Shown: positions 43,921-52,449 of the stretch, piece after piece | How the letters are laid out: each line of letters begins with the position of its first letter | How positions within the stretch are numbered: position 1 is the stretch's first letter | NCBI GenBank assembly: GCA_035303945.1 | Contig: DATGQZ010000007.1 | Span: 62,001 to 126,000 of the forward strand | Source: DATGMS01 sp035303945 | GTDB lineage: Bacteria > Bacteroidota > Bacteroidia > Cytophagales > Cyclobacteriaceae | Direction of reading: 5' to 3' | Length of the DNA stretch: 64,000 bases | Made by a program: the position numbers and the translations under genes | Notes under the pieces: model-generated | Seen by the model: the letters and a program-made list of their open reading frames with translations, nothing else | Told to the model about the DNA's origin: nothing | The model's database searches: none

Positions 43921-45504
43921 CTAATAAAAGTTCTGGAACAACAGCTCCAACTGCGGCGTTTCTTCGGGAACTACTTCATCATTTTCATACTTGACCAGAT
44001 CAGTTAAAGCGCCATTTCTTCCATAATATTTCCAGGTGCCTTCCCGCTTACCATCCACCATCGTACCCTCTGAAGCCACCCTTCCGTTGTCATGAAAGTA
44101 CTTCCAATCTCCGTCCGCCTTACCAAATCTATAACTTCCTTCTGACTCTTTGCTTTCATTGATATAATAAGTAATACGCGTCCCGTTACCTGCATTTAAC
44201 GATCCTGGATCCAATTGCTTGGTACCGTCGTAGTTATAGTATAGCCCCACTTCCATGAGCCGACCATTGTTCCAAGTTTCTTCCTGTGTCAGTTGCTTAT
44301 TGTCATAAAAAAGCCCCCAGGTACCATCTTCCAGTCCCAGGACATAACTACCAATCGATTTAAGTTGCCCGCCGTCATAATAGTATACCCATTGTCCATT
44401 TTCCGAGCCGAGTTTGTATTCACCCTCAGCCACAAGCACACCTATTTTGTTAAAATACTTCCAGTTGCCGGATTTGACATCTAAATGGTACTCACCGATT
44501 GAATACAACTGTCCATCGGGGAAAAAGCTTTTCCACAAGCCTGTCTTAACACCGTTCACATATTGTCCTTGGACGGACACTTTACCATTGTTATGGTATT
44601 CAACATAGTCACCTACTGGCACGCCCAATTCATAGGTTTTTCTTTTAGATAGCGATTTATTAGGATAATATTCTTCCCAAGTGCCGATTGCAATGTCATT
44701 TTTATATTTCTCTATTCTTGCAAGCCTTCTATTTTCATAGTAGTAATTCCAGGTGCCCGTCCTGTTGCCTTCCTTATCGTAATGTGCTTCAGACTCAATA
44801 ATATTTGTATCTGGAAAGTATTTTACCCATTTTCCCACCTTTTTTCCCATATCATATTCACCCTGCTCCTGAAGCATATTGCCCGTACTATACCGTTTGA
44901 AGATACCATCTGGCTTATTGTTTTTGTAGGTAGCTTCTACGGCCAGCTGGCCGTAAGGTGAATACTCCAAATAGGTACCCTCTAACAAGCCGTCGACATA
45001 AGTCTGCTTCACACCCAATTGACCGTTTTCAAAATAGGAATACCATTCTCCGTTCCGTTTGCCGTTGTCATAGTTGCCCTCCACCATAACCTGTTTGGGA
45101 TTTACAAAGTCAGCACGTCCCTCTTTACCATAATACTGCTTAAATGCTCCTACCAGCACACTATCCTTATAAACACTTTCCAAGACTAAGGTGCCGGTAG
45201 TATCAAATTCTCTATATATACCATTGAGCTGTCCATTTCTGTACTCCGCTTCTATTTTGCGGTTTTTGTTTGGGTGATAGACCGTCCAGGTGCCATCCTT
45301 TACCCCATTTTCAAAAAATCCCTGCTGTATCAACTGTCCATTCTTTGGGTTGGTGAACTTCCAAAGACCATCCATCTTGCCATCAATCATGACGCCCGTC
45401 CCCATCAAGGTTGAATCACTGTTGTAAATACTTGCGGTCTGATTTTGAGCAGCAACAGCAAAGGAGAAACAGAGGCAGGCGATAAAAACAAAAGTGAATT
45501 TCAT
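43921..45504 (-). CDS. Secreted MORN/YwqK-type repeat protein
   Basis: This 527-residue protein has a signal peptide (MKFTFVFIACLCFSFAVAAQ). The rest is about 20 tandem units of roughly 23 residues with the pattern G-x-W-x-x-Y-(F/Y)-x-N-G-x-(L/V), for example GKWVKYFPDTN, GTWNYYYENRRLARIEKYKN and DGDWKYFHDNGRVASEG. This is the MORN_2/YwqK fold, a long beta-meander. Although such proteins are often labelled antitoxins, an exported protein of this length suggests an envelope role. It appears monocistronic. Confidence 0.85.
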   Translation of the reverse strand: MKFTFVFIACLCFSFAVAAQNQTASIYNSDSTLMGTGVMIDGKMDGLWKFTNPKNGQLIQQGFFENGVKDGTWTVYHPNKNRKIEAEYRNGQLNGIYREFDTTGTLVLESVYKDSVLVGAFKQYYGKEGRADFVNPKQVMVEGNYDNGKRNGEWYSYFENGQLGVKQTYVDGLLEGTYLEYSPYGQLAVEATYKNNKPDGIFKRYSTGNMLQEQGEYDMGKKVGKWVKYFPDTNIIESEAHYDKEGNRTGTWNYYYENRRLARIEKYKNDIAIGTWEEYYPNKSLSKRKTYELGVPVGDYVEYHNNGKVSVQGQYVNGVKTGLWKSFFPDGQLYSIGEYHLDVKSGNWKYFNKIGVLVAEGEYKLGSENGQWVYYYDGGQLKSIGSYVLGLEDGTWGLFYDNKQLTQEETWNNGRLMEVGLYYNYDGTKQLDPGSLNAGNGTRITYYINESKESEGSYRFGKADGDWKYFHDNGRVASEGTMVDGKREGTWKYYGRNGALTDLVKYENDEVVPEETPQLELLFQNFY

Positions 45505-45597
45505 ATATCCAGTATTAATAGGAATGTAACGTCGAAAACGATTATCCGGTTTTCTAAATTACATGATTAACTAACAAATGGAAAAGCACCGTATAGA

Positions 45598-46167
45598 TTA
45601 TTTTAGTAGATAGGTAAGTTGTTGTTTCAACGTCTCCTTTTGAGCTTGTAAATCATGCTCATATTCCAGATGCTTCACAAATTGCATATAATGAAAACGA
45701 CTCAAGTGTATATTTAGAGTTTCAACACCGAATATTTTTTCTTTTTGATCCAAGTCAATTATCCTGGTGTAATCCCATGGAGAAGCTGTTTTAGTCAACG
45801 AATAACCTAGACTAGACAAAGTTGAAACGAAGGCACCTTGGGGATTAGCTTTTGCGTGATTTCCTCCCAAAAAGACGAAGATAAAGAGCCCTCTTCCCCA
45901 CCAATTCATTACCCTGATATTTAAGCCCATGTGTTTGTCAAAATCCCTGATGAGGTCAAGAACCTGATAGGGACAATGTTGCAGCTCATTTCCCTTGCTG
46001 ATTTTTATCCCTTGGGATTGGGGGTGCAAAACCTGTAGATAATCTAGGGAGATTTCATTTGCCAGATCAGAAAAGAGCCTAATAAAATAAGACTTGAGGT
46101 GGTGGATTTCCTCAAATAGCAGCCGATCATGCAACTTCGCAATTTGGGAAGGTTTTAAAGATGTCAT
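45598..46167 (-). CDS. Unknown protein downstream of fabH
   Basis: The ATG at 46167 (MTSLKPSQIAKLHDRLLFEE) is favoured over one 12 codons earlier. The roughly 189-residue protein has no signal peptide, and no family was recognised. It has mixed alpha/beta character with SLDYLQVLHPQ, HCPYQVLDLIRDFDKHMGLN, VMNWWGRGLFIFVFLGGN and a helical basic C-terminus. The gene starts 57 bases after the fabH stop and may share its transcript. Frame and size support it as real. Confidence 0.65.
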   Translation of the reverse strand: MTSLKPSQIAKLHDRLLFEEIHHLKSYFIRLFSDLANEISLDYLQVLHPQSQGIKISKGNELQHCPYQVLDLIRDFDKHMGLNIRVMNWWGRGLFIFVFLGGNHAKANPQGAFVSTLSSLGYSLTKTASPWDYTRIIDLDQKEKIFGVETLNIHLSRFHYMQFVKHLEYEHDLQAQKETLKQQLTYLLK

Positions 46168-46224
46168 AGATACAAATATAACCAAACATTGGTTTGCATC
46201 CACTCCAGCTCGAAAACCATATTG

Positions 46225-47223
46225 CTACCAATTGAGCAAGGCGGAGGCCCAAGAAAAACCACTACCAAAAGCCGCTAGGCATACCAGATCGCCCTCCTTG
46301 AGTTTTCTTTGTTCCCAAGCCTCACTCAAGGCAATTGGAATAGTAGCGGCAGTTGTATTACCATAATACATGATGTTGTTAAACACCTTTTCGTCGGGTA
46401 ATTCCAGTTTTTCCTGCACGAACTTGCTGATTCTTAGATTCGCCTGGTGAGGAACCAATAGATCTATATCCCGGGGTATTTTCCCATTATGTCGGAGAGC
46501 TTCCTGAATCACAGATTGGAACTTGTCCACAGCATGTTTGAAAACTGCACTGCCATTCATTTTCATATTGAAGCTACCGCTTTCAATAAGTGCAGGAGAA
46601 AGCCGCTCTTGTCGACTGCTACCGGGATCCTTCACATAGAGCTCCTCGGCATAGTCACCGTCTGCATGAAGATGGGTCGAAAGTATTCCATAATTGTCCG
46701 GCTCAACAGACTGAACGACAGCCGCTCCGGCTCCATCCGCAAAGATGACGGCACTGGACCGGCCATCCGTACTCTTATCAAGCGCAGACGACTGTATTTC
46801 AGCGCCTACAACCAGCACACAACGATACATCCCTGTCTTGACGAACTGATCGGCTATGGATAGTGCATAGATAAATCCCGAGCAGGCGTTGCGGATATCC
46901 AGAGCACCAATGCCTTGCAAACCCAATTCCCTCTGCAAGAGCACTCCGTTGCCAGGGACAAAGTAGTCGGGCGTGATGGTAGCAAATATGATAAAGTCTA
47001 CTTCTTTAACGGCGATACCTGCCCGGTCGATTGCCATTCGCGACGCATTAGCCGCCATGCTGCTAACCGTGTCTACTCCAGGTGTGAACCATCGGCGTTC
47101 CTGTATACCGGTTCGTTCCACAATCCATTCATTATTGGTTTCCATTATTTTAGACAGATCGTCGTTGGTAACAACGTGTGTAGGTAAATAATGTCCAACC
47201 CCAGTGATTCTCGCTTTTTTCAT
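46225..47223 (-). CDS. fabH: 3-oxoacyl-ACP synthase III (FabH)
   Basis: This 332-residue protein is of normal size. It condenses acetyl-CoA (or a branched acyl-CoA) with malonyl-ACP to start fatty acid synthesis. The catalytic triad is present: C114 (IRNACSGFIYA), H259 (LVPHQANLRI) and N289 (YYGNTTAATIP). NEWIVERTGIQERRW near 31-45 is the standard motif. No adjacent fab or plsX gene is seen, so this may be a second FabH or a KAS III-like enzyme of another pathway. It shares its strand with the unknown 46167 gene downstream. Confidence 0.92.
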   Translation of the reverse strand: MKKARITGVGHYLPTHVVTNDDLSKIMETNNEWIVERTGIQERRWFTPGVDTVSSMAANASRMAIDRAGIAVKEVDFIIFATITPDYFVPGNGVLLQRELGLQGIGALDIRNACSGFIYALSIADQFVKTGMYRCVLVVGAEIQSSALDKSTDGRSSAVIFADGAGAAVVQSVEPDNYGILSTHLHADGDYAEELYVKDPGSSRQERLSPALIESGSFNMKMNGSAVFKHAVDKFQSVIQEALRHNGKIPRDIDLLVPHQANLRISKFVQEKLELPDEKVFNNIMYYGNTTAATIPIALSEAWEQRKLKEGDLVCLAAFGSGFSWASALLNW

Positions 47224-47360
47224 TGATCCGACTGATTTACATTGTAAAGTAACGGATTTTTTGACAAAGCGCTTTATGGAAATACGTCATCCGAAAACCT
47301 TTCTGAGAAGAAGCATATTAGCTGCAATTTAGGAATAAGTCAAAATTCCATAGATATTCC

Positions 47361-48260
47361 TTAAAGTCGTCCCTGTTCTTTCAGTTTCCAATACCGCAAT
47401 AGCCCTGCAACGGACATCCAGCTAGGATTTGCATATTCGTAGCGCAGTATGTTTTCCTGGTCTAGCCCTGCATCCTTCAGTTGTTGCTGCGTATATGCCA
47501 TAAATTTCTCAGTTACCTCCTTTTGATCAGCTGGCTGATCGTGATACCTTTTCATCCAAAGTGCCCAGTCTTCTAATATTACCTCCAATCTATCTAAATG
47601 AACCACAGGGTCATCTACTATGCCAAAGTGAGTTAGGTATAGCTTCTGAGTGGTTTGCCTTTTAAGCAATGCTATTGAAGCTTTCCAGTTTTCAAGATGT
47701 ATATCAGGAGGTGGGCAGGGAGGTACTACGGGCCCTTCGTTAATTTTGACTCCAGCAACATCCCCAGTGAAAATCACGTCTTCGTGCTTCCAAGCAATGT
47801 GGTGGCTTGCGTGGCCGGGCGTGTGTAAAGCTTTGAACTGTACATCCCCAAAATCCAACACTTGCTCGTGGAGGCACTCCTTTAGCTGCGATGGCTGGAT
47901 GGGCTCCATCTTACCCCACAGCCTGTCCATATCCTCACCATAGATCCTAAAGGCCGAATCCCAAAGTCTTCCAGGAGAAGCAAGGTGGGGCAGCCCTAAT
48001 GGATGAACATAAACTGTAGCCCCTTCCTCTGCTAATTTCCAAGCCGCTCCTGCATGGTCAAAATGGATATGCGTTAACAACACATGTTTGACATCGCTGA
48101 CATCGTAGCCCAGCCTTATTATTGCTGTCTTCAGTTGTGACCATGTGCTTTCGGGACCCGTCTCAATAAGAATTAGGCCATTGTTTGATTCTATAAGAAA
48201 GGCGGCAACAGTATGATGTTCATGCAAAAACTTCAGATCTATGATATGTATTTTGGTCAT
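47361..48260 (-). CDS. MBL-fold metallohydrolase
   Basis: This 299-residue protein has the metal-binding H64-x-H66-x-D68-H69 in LLTHIHFDHAGAA. Further ligands are in LHTPGHASHHIAWKH and TGDVAG with a C-terminal His (LTHFGI). This two-metal beta-lactamase fold covers glyoxalase II, lactonases and thioesterases. A long C-terminal extension (about 230-299) is helical. No signal peptide is present, so it is cytoplasmic. Substrate is unknown. Confidence 0.9.
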   Translation of the reverse strand: MTKIHIIDLKFLHEHHTVAAFLIESNNGLILIETGPESTWSQLKTAIIRLGYDVSDVKHVLLTHIHFDHAGAAWKLAEEGATVYVHPLGLPHLASPGRLWDSAFRIYGEDMDRLWGKMEPIQPSQLKECLHEQVLDFGDVQFKALHTPGHASHHIAWKHEDVIFTGDVAGVKINEGPVVPPCPPPDIHLENWKASIALLKRQTTQKLYLTHFGIVDDPVVHLDRLEVILEDWALWMKRYHDQPADQKEVTEKFMAYTQQQLKDAGLDQENILRYEYANPSWMSVAGLLRYWKLKEQGRL

Positions 48261-48391
48261 GGCCGATGGGATTGAAACGCTATTAGGGATTACTTACTAA
48301 AAGTAGGCAATATGACAGATTTATAAAAATCGTAAAATAATAGGCTACAGTGAAAACAAAGCCCAGGAGTTCCATAAATGCCAAATTGATG

Positions 48392-48399
48392 TATATTTG
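48392..48399 (+). promoter_or_regulatory. -7 element upstream of the pyruvate dehydrogenase E2 gene
   Basis: TATATTTG is a perfect match to TAnnTTTG and identical to the tyrS -7 box. It implies a leader of about 140 bases before the ATG at 48547. Confidence 0.5.
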
Positions 48400-48546
48400 C
48401 AAAGAAGATAAAAAAAGCGCTATTTAAGCGGCGTGATCAAATAAGCTGCGGTTTTGACAGGGACCATCGTCGAGCAGACTCTTTTCCCGAGTTGAAACAG
48501 CGGATTATTTTTTTGTTGCTATAAATAAGAATAAGAAATATAACTT

Positions 48547-50187
48547 ATGGCCGAAATAATTCGAATGCCCAAAATGAGCGACACCATGGAAGAAGGGGTG
48601 ATCGCAGCTTGGTTAAAAAAAGTTGGAGATGAAGTGAAGGCGGGAGACATCCTTGCAGAAGTAGAGACAGACAAGGCGACGATGGAATTGGAATCCTACG
48701 AAGAAGGAGTACTACTATATATAGGTGTACAAGAAAAAGATGCTGTGCCTGTCAATGGCGTGATTGCCATTGTGGGAGAAAAAGGGGAGAACATCGACGA
48801 TCTTCTAAAAGAAGTCCAAGGCGGTAGCACTTCAGAAGCACCAAAAGAAACTCAAACTGAGGATAAAAAAGAAGAAGAGGCACCTGTAGAAGCAGAGGCT
48901 GGCGCTGAGGAAGAGATAGACACTTCAGCCATTAAAGCTACATTGATCACCATGCCCAAGATGAGTGATACCATGCAAGAAGGCACCATTGCAGCGTGGC
49001 TGAAGAAGGAAGGTGATGAAGTTAAATCAGGCGACATTCTGGCAGAAGTGGAAACCGATAAGGCTACCATGGAGCTTGAATCTTATGAAGATGGCATCTT
49101 ATTGCATATCGGTGTAGCCGAAGGCGATTCCGTTGAAATTGATGGCGTAATTGCAGTGATTGGCGAAAGAGGTGCTGACTACGAGAAACTACTGCAAGCC
49201 CATAAAGCAAAATCGTCTGGCACTGCAGCACCTCAGCCTAAAGCAGAGAAAAAAGAAAGCGCACCAGCGAAAGAGGAAGCTCCGGCAGCCAAAGAGGAGC
49301 CTAAAGTCGCTACTTCTTCAACCGATGGAAGGGTTAAAGCTTCCCCTCTAGCTAAAAAACTGGCTGAGGATAAAGGCGTGGATATTGCCTTAGTAAAAGG
49401 TACCGGGGAAGGAGGAAGAATTATCAAGCGGGATATTGAAAGCTTTGATCCTGCTACTGCCAAAGCCCCTACCGAACAAGCTGCGGTAGCTCCCGGTATT
49501 GGCCAGGAATCGTATAAGGAGGAGAAAGTTTCTCAAATGAGAAAAGTGATCGCCAAACGATTGGCTGAAAGCAAGTATAGCGCACCGCACTTCTACCTCA
49601 CCATGGAAATCAACATGGATAAGGCCATAGAAGCCCGTAAGAGTATGAATGAGCTTTCTCCTGTGAAGATTTCTTTCAATGATATGGTAATTAAAGCGGC
49701 AGCTGCTGCTTTGCGCCAGCATCCTAAAGTGAACTCTTCTTGGCTAGGTGACAAGATAAGATACAACGACCATATCCATATTGGTATGGCTGTCGCTGTT
49801 GAAGAAGGACTTCTTGTTCCTGTCATCCGATTTGCTGACAATAAGACACTCTCCCAAATTTCACAGGAAGCAAAGACATTAGGAGGTAAAGCGAAAAACA
49901 AGGAACTGCAGCCCAAAGATTGGGAAGGCAATACCTTTACAGTGTCTAACCTTGGAATGTTTGGAATAGACGAGTTTACTGCCATTATCAATCCGCCAGA
50001 TGCCTGCATCTTAGCAGTAGGCGGAATTAAGGAGACCGTGGTGGTCAAAAATGGTGAAATGAAGATAGGCAATGTCATGAAGGTTACCCTCTCTTGTGAC
50101 CACAGGGTGGTAGACGGGGCGGTTGGATCTGCCTTCTTGCAGACTTTTAAAGGATTGTTGGAAGATCCCGTCCGAATGCTGATCTAA
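48547..50187 (+). CDS. Pyruvate dehydrogenase complex E2 (dihydrolipoamide acetyltransferase)
   Basis: This 546-residue E2 transfers acetyl groups from the lipoyl arm to CoA. Two lipoyl domains are present, with lipoylated K43 and K172, each in VETDKATMELES. Glu/Ala/Pro-rich linkers follow. The E1/E3-binding domain is at about 258-295 (VKASPLAKKLAEDKGVDI, GTGEGGRIIKRDIE). The catalytic domain is at about 320-546 with H519 and D523 in SCDHRVVDGAVG. E1 and E3 genes are not adjacent, so the complex is encoded dispersed. It has a strong -7 box and its own terminator. Confidence 0.95.
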   Translation: MAEIIRMPKMSDTMEEGVIAAWLKKVGDEVKAGDILAEVETDKATMELESYEEGVLLYIGVQEKDAVPVNGVIAIVGEKGENIDDLLKEVQGGSTSEAPKETQTEDKKEEEAPVEAEAGAEEEIDTSAIKATLITMPKMSDTMQEGTIAAWLKKEGDEVKSGDILAEVETDKATMELESYEDGILLHIGVAEGDSVEIDGVIAVIGERGADYEKLLQAHKAKSSGTAAPQPKAEKKESAPAKEEAPAAKEEPKVATSSTDGRVKASPLAKKLAEDKGVDIALVKGTGEGGRIIKRDIESFDPATAKAPTEQAAVAPGIGQESYKEEKVSQMRKVIAKRLAESKYSAPHFYLTMEINMDKAIEARKSMNELSPVKISFNDMVIKAAAAALRQHPKVNSSWLGDKIRYNDHIHIGMAVAVEEGLLVPVIRFADNKTLSQISQEAKTLGGKAKNKELQPKDWEGNTFTVSNLGMFGIDEFTAIINPPDACILAVGGIKETVVVKNGEMKIGNVMKVTLSCDHRVVDGAVGSAFLQTFKGLLEDPVRMLI

Positions 50188-50203
50188 ATTAAAATATAAC
50201 TGT

Positions 50204-50231
50204 CAAAAAGTCCTTAATAAAGGACTTTTTG
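50204..50231 (+). terminator. Terminator of the E2 gene
   Basis: AAAAAGTCCTT pairs with AAGGACTTTTT around AATA, 17 bases after the stop, with a T run. Confidence 0.9.
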
Positions 50232-50275
50232 CTTTTGTATGGTTTTTGAACAAAGCAAGATCAAAGAAAGAAAAT

Positions 50276-50824
50276 ATGGAGAAAATAAAGTCAACTACCG
50301 TCGTGGCTGTCAGACACAATGGCGAAGTAGTCATCGGAGCCGACGGCCAAGCCACAATGGGCAATACGGTAGCCAAAAGCAGTGTGAATAAAATCAGGAA
50401 ACTTCAGGGAGGAAAAATCGTTACGGGATTTGCCGGATCCACAGCAGATGCCTTCACCCTCTTGGAAAAGTTTGAAGAAAAGCTCGCCGCCTACGGCAAC
50501 AATATGAAACGGGCTGCGGTAGAACTTGCTAAAGAATGGAGAACTGACCGCATGCTCAGCAAGTTGGAGGCTATGATGATTGTGGCCGATAAAGATGAAA
50601 TTCTTATTATCTCCGGTACAGGCGACGTGATCGAACCGGATCTTCAGATTGCCACAATTGGTTCAGGAAGCATGTATGCACAGTCTGCCGCAAGGGCACT
50701 CAAAAAATTTGCGCCTCATCTTTCTGCTGAAGAAATAGTCAAAGAAAGTTTAACAATAGCTGCTGATATCTGCATCTATACCAACCACAACTTAGTAATT
50801 GAGAAGGTGAGCACCGGGCTATAA
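50276..50824 (+). CDS. hslV: ATP-dependent protease peptidase subunit HslV
   Basis: The ATG at 50276 starts MEKIKSTTVVAV. The longer TTG-started form (50246) overlaps the terminator region of the E2 gene. The protein has 182 residues. HslV is the proteasome-like peptidase of HslUV. The active nucleophile is the first Thr of TTVVAVRHNGEVVIGADGQA, exposed after removal of a short propeptide (MEKIKS). Family motifs include GFAGSTADAFTLLEKFEEKL and VIEPD, with IGSGSMYAQSAARAL. No hslU is adjacent in this window, so its ATPase partner must be elsewhere. Confidence 0.94.
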   Translation: MEKIKSTTVVAVRHNGEVVIGADGQATMGNTVAKSSVNKIRKLQGGKIVTGFAGSTADAFTLLEKFEEKLAAYGNNMKRAAVELAKEWRTDRMLSKLEAMMIVADKDEILIISGTGDVIEPDLQIATIGSGSMYAQSAARALKKFAPHLSAEEIVKESLTIAADICIYTNHNLVIEKVSTGL

Positions 50825-50827
50825 TGC

Positions 50828-50860
50828 AATAAAGGAGCCAAATAGATTGGCTCCTTTATT
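50828..50860. terminator. Bidirectional terminator between hslV and the Dabb gene
   Basis: A perfect 14-base stem (AATAAAGGAGCCAA with TTGGCTCCTTTATT) with a five-base loop. A and T on both ends suit both directions. The hslV stop is 4 bases before it, and the convergent Dabb stop lies at its end. Confidence 0.9.
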
Positions 50861-51257
50861 ATTCTACTTCAAAATCATATATCTGTACTTTTTCCCACTT
50901 GTCTTTGTGATCAGCAATAAACTTTAGGTGTACAGGATCTTCTTGGTAAACATCATGATCTGCGATGCTTTTAAAATTGACGGTTAGCGCAATGTGGTAG
51001 CTGCCATCGATCACATCCCTTTTGGCTGTAGCTGCTGGAACACCCACTTGGTAGCTGAGTGCAGACTTTATTTGACCAATTTCTTTACAGCCTTTCATGA
51101 CAGCTTTAAGATCTTTGTTGGGCTTTTTAAGCCAGAAAAAAACTTGGTGTACTAACATAGGTTTTTTTGCAGGTTGAACTGCGGTTAATTTTTTGGGTAC
51201 AAACACGCCTAGTCCGAGACCAAGGGCTAGGGCCATGAATTTTCTTCTTGTATTCAT
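50859..51257 (-). CDS. Exported Dabb (stress-responsive alpha/beta barrel) protein
   Basis: This 132-residue protein has a Tat-like leader (MNTRRKFMALALGLGLGVFV). The mature part is a small ferredoxin-like alpha/beta barrel with strand VHQVFFWLKK, helix KAVMKGCKEIGQI, YHIALTVNFKSIADHDVYQE, and the Dabb end DPVHLKFIADHKDKWEKV. Dabb domains are found in stress proteins and in plant cyclases. The exported bacterial versions have no known reaction. It is isolated from its neighbours and convergent with hslV. Confidence 0.87.
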   Translation of the reverse strand: MNTRRKFMALALGLGLGVFVPKKLTAVQPAKKPMLVHQVFFWLKKPNKDLKAVMKGCKEIGQIKSALSYQVGVPAATAKRDVIDGSYHIALTVNFKSIADHDVYQEDPVHLKFIADHKDKWEKVQIYDFEVE

Positions 51258-51387
51258 TTCATACTATTTATTGGTCCGAACATGAAGGTAAATATAAACA
51301 TTGCAGCGCAAAATCCCTCTTGGATACAATATTTGACACCTAAATTTGAAAATAAAGAAGATTGCCGAGCAGAAATAAACGGTTATT

Positions 51388-52311
51388 TTATTTGTAAGTT
51401 TGCCAACCCTGTGGAGCTTGCCACTGAGATTTAGGCTCAAAGTGCTTCCAAAGATGGGAAGCGACCTTCCTAGCAAGTTCCCAAGCTCCATTATCATACT
51501 CCCATCTTTGATCCTGGTTGTTTTTCGTAGCTACATAAAAAACATAGTCGCCTCCAGGAGCATTGACCATCACCAATTCCGAGCGGGAAGCATTGACCAT
51601 GCCTTGTTTGGAAGCTGTTTGTATGAATGGGGGAATCTGGGACAAGGCATAACGGTCATAGTACACGTGAGTCATCAATCGATACATTTCCTCTGAAGCT
51701 GCCTTGCTGATCACTTCTCCCTGCCGGATTTTTACCAATAACATAGCCATCTCCCTAGGGGTTGTTTGTCCCCAGCCATACCGCTTCCAATCCTCCTCTC
51801 TTCCCGCTGTACGGGAATTGACACGCGTGTGTTGGAAACCATAGCTATTCATTATTTCATTGATGCGAGTCCCTCCCCCAGCCAATGCTTGACTCCAAAG
51901 CGAGCTCGCGTTGTCGCTATAGCCTATCATAAGAGCTGCTACAATGCTCAAATCGGTTTGGCTACTGTCCTTGAAAAATTGCATCAAACCAGATCCTCCA
52001 TAATGTAAGGAATCCCTGTATAGCAGGGGCTGCCTATATTGCAACGCTCCCTTTTCTACTTTATCAAACAGGCCAATCAGTATAGGAACCTTAACTATGC
52101 TTGCCGTAGGAAAAACCGAATCCGCATTAACCGCTGCCTCCTTCTTCTTTTTCAGATGAAGTACATAAATACCGGCCGTACCCTCAAACTCCTGAACCAA
52201 TTGCTCGAGATAAGCCTGCAATTTTTTGTCCGTCTTGTTTCGCTGGGCAGACAAATCGTGCGGAAGAAAAAGTAAAGATGGAAGGCAAAGCAGAAGAATG
52301 ACCGTTCTCAT
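51388..52311 (-). CDS. Class A beta-lactamase-like serine hydrolase
   Basis: This 307-residue protein has a signal peptide (MRTVILLLCLPSLLFLPHDL). The fold of class A beta-lactamases is recognised by S71-x-x-K74 (TASIVKVPIL) and the SDN loop S132-D133-N134 (GYSDNASSLW). A TTPREMA segment near residue 186 follows, and the K(T/S)G equivalent is KQG (TASKQGMVNA). The Thr or Ser of KTG is replaced by Gln, and no clean omega-loop ExxxN is visible, so efficient beta-lactam hydrolysis is doubtful. Many Bacteroidota proteins of this type are called serine hydrolases. Confidence 0.85.
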   Translation of the reverse strand: MRTVILLLCLPSLLFLPHDLSAQRNKTDKKLQAYLEQLVQEFEGTAGIYVLHLKKKKEAAVNADSVFPTASIVKVPILIGLFDKVEKGALQYRQPLLYRDSLHYGGSGLMQFFKDSSQTDLSIVAALMIGYSDNASSLWSQALAGGGTRINEIMNSYGFQHTRVNSRTAGREEDWKRYGWGQTTPREMAMLLVKIRQGEVISKAASEEMYRLMTHVYYDRYALSQIPPFIQTASKQGMVNASRSELVMVNAPGGDYVFYVATKNNQDQRWEYDNGAWELARKVASHLWKHFEPKSQWQAPQGWQTYK

Positions 52312-52449
52312 AGCATAGGCGTTGGTGGAGCCACAAGTTACAAATTTTCAAAGTCCTTACCAGCTAATCAATTGATATCGATTAACTTCACATATGCTTA
52401 AATCTCAGTTGTCAGCATGAATTGTCAATCGTATGATCATGGTAATTAC

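Noticed and set aside
43921..45504. Tandem DNA repeat suggesting a CRISPR-like or satellite array
   Set aside because: The repetition is at protein level (MORN units) with divergent DNA. There are no constant repeats with unique spacers.
48547..49180. Near-identical repeat of about 80 codons in the E2 gene
   Set aside because: The two copies are the duplicated lipoyl domains normal for E2, not a mobile or genomic repeat.
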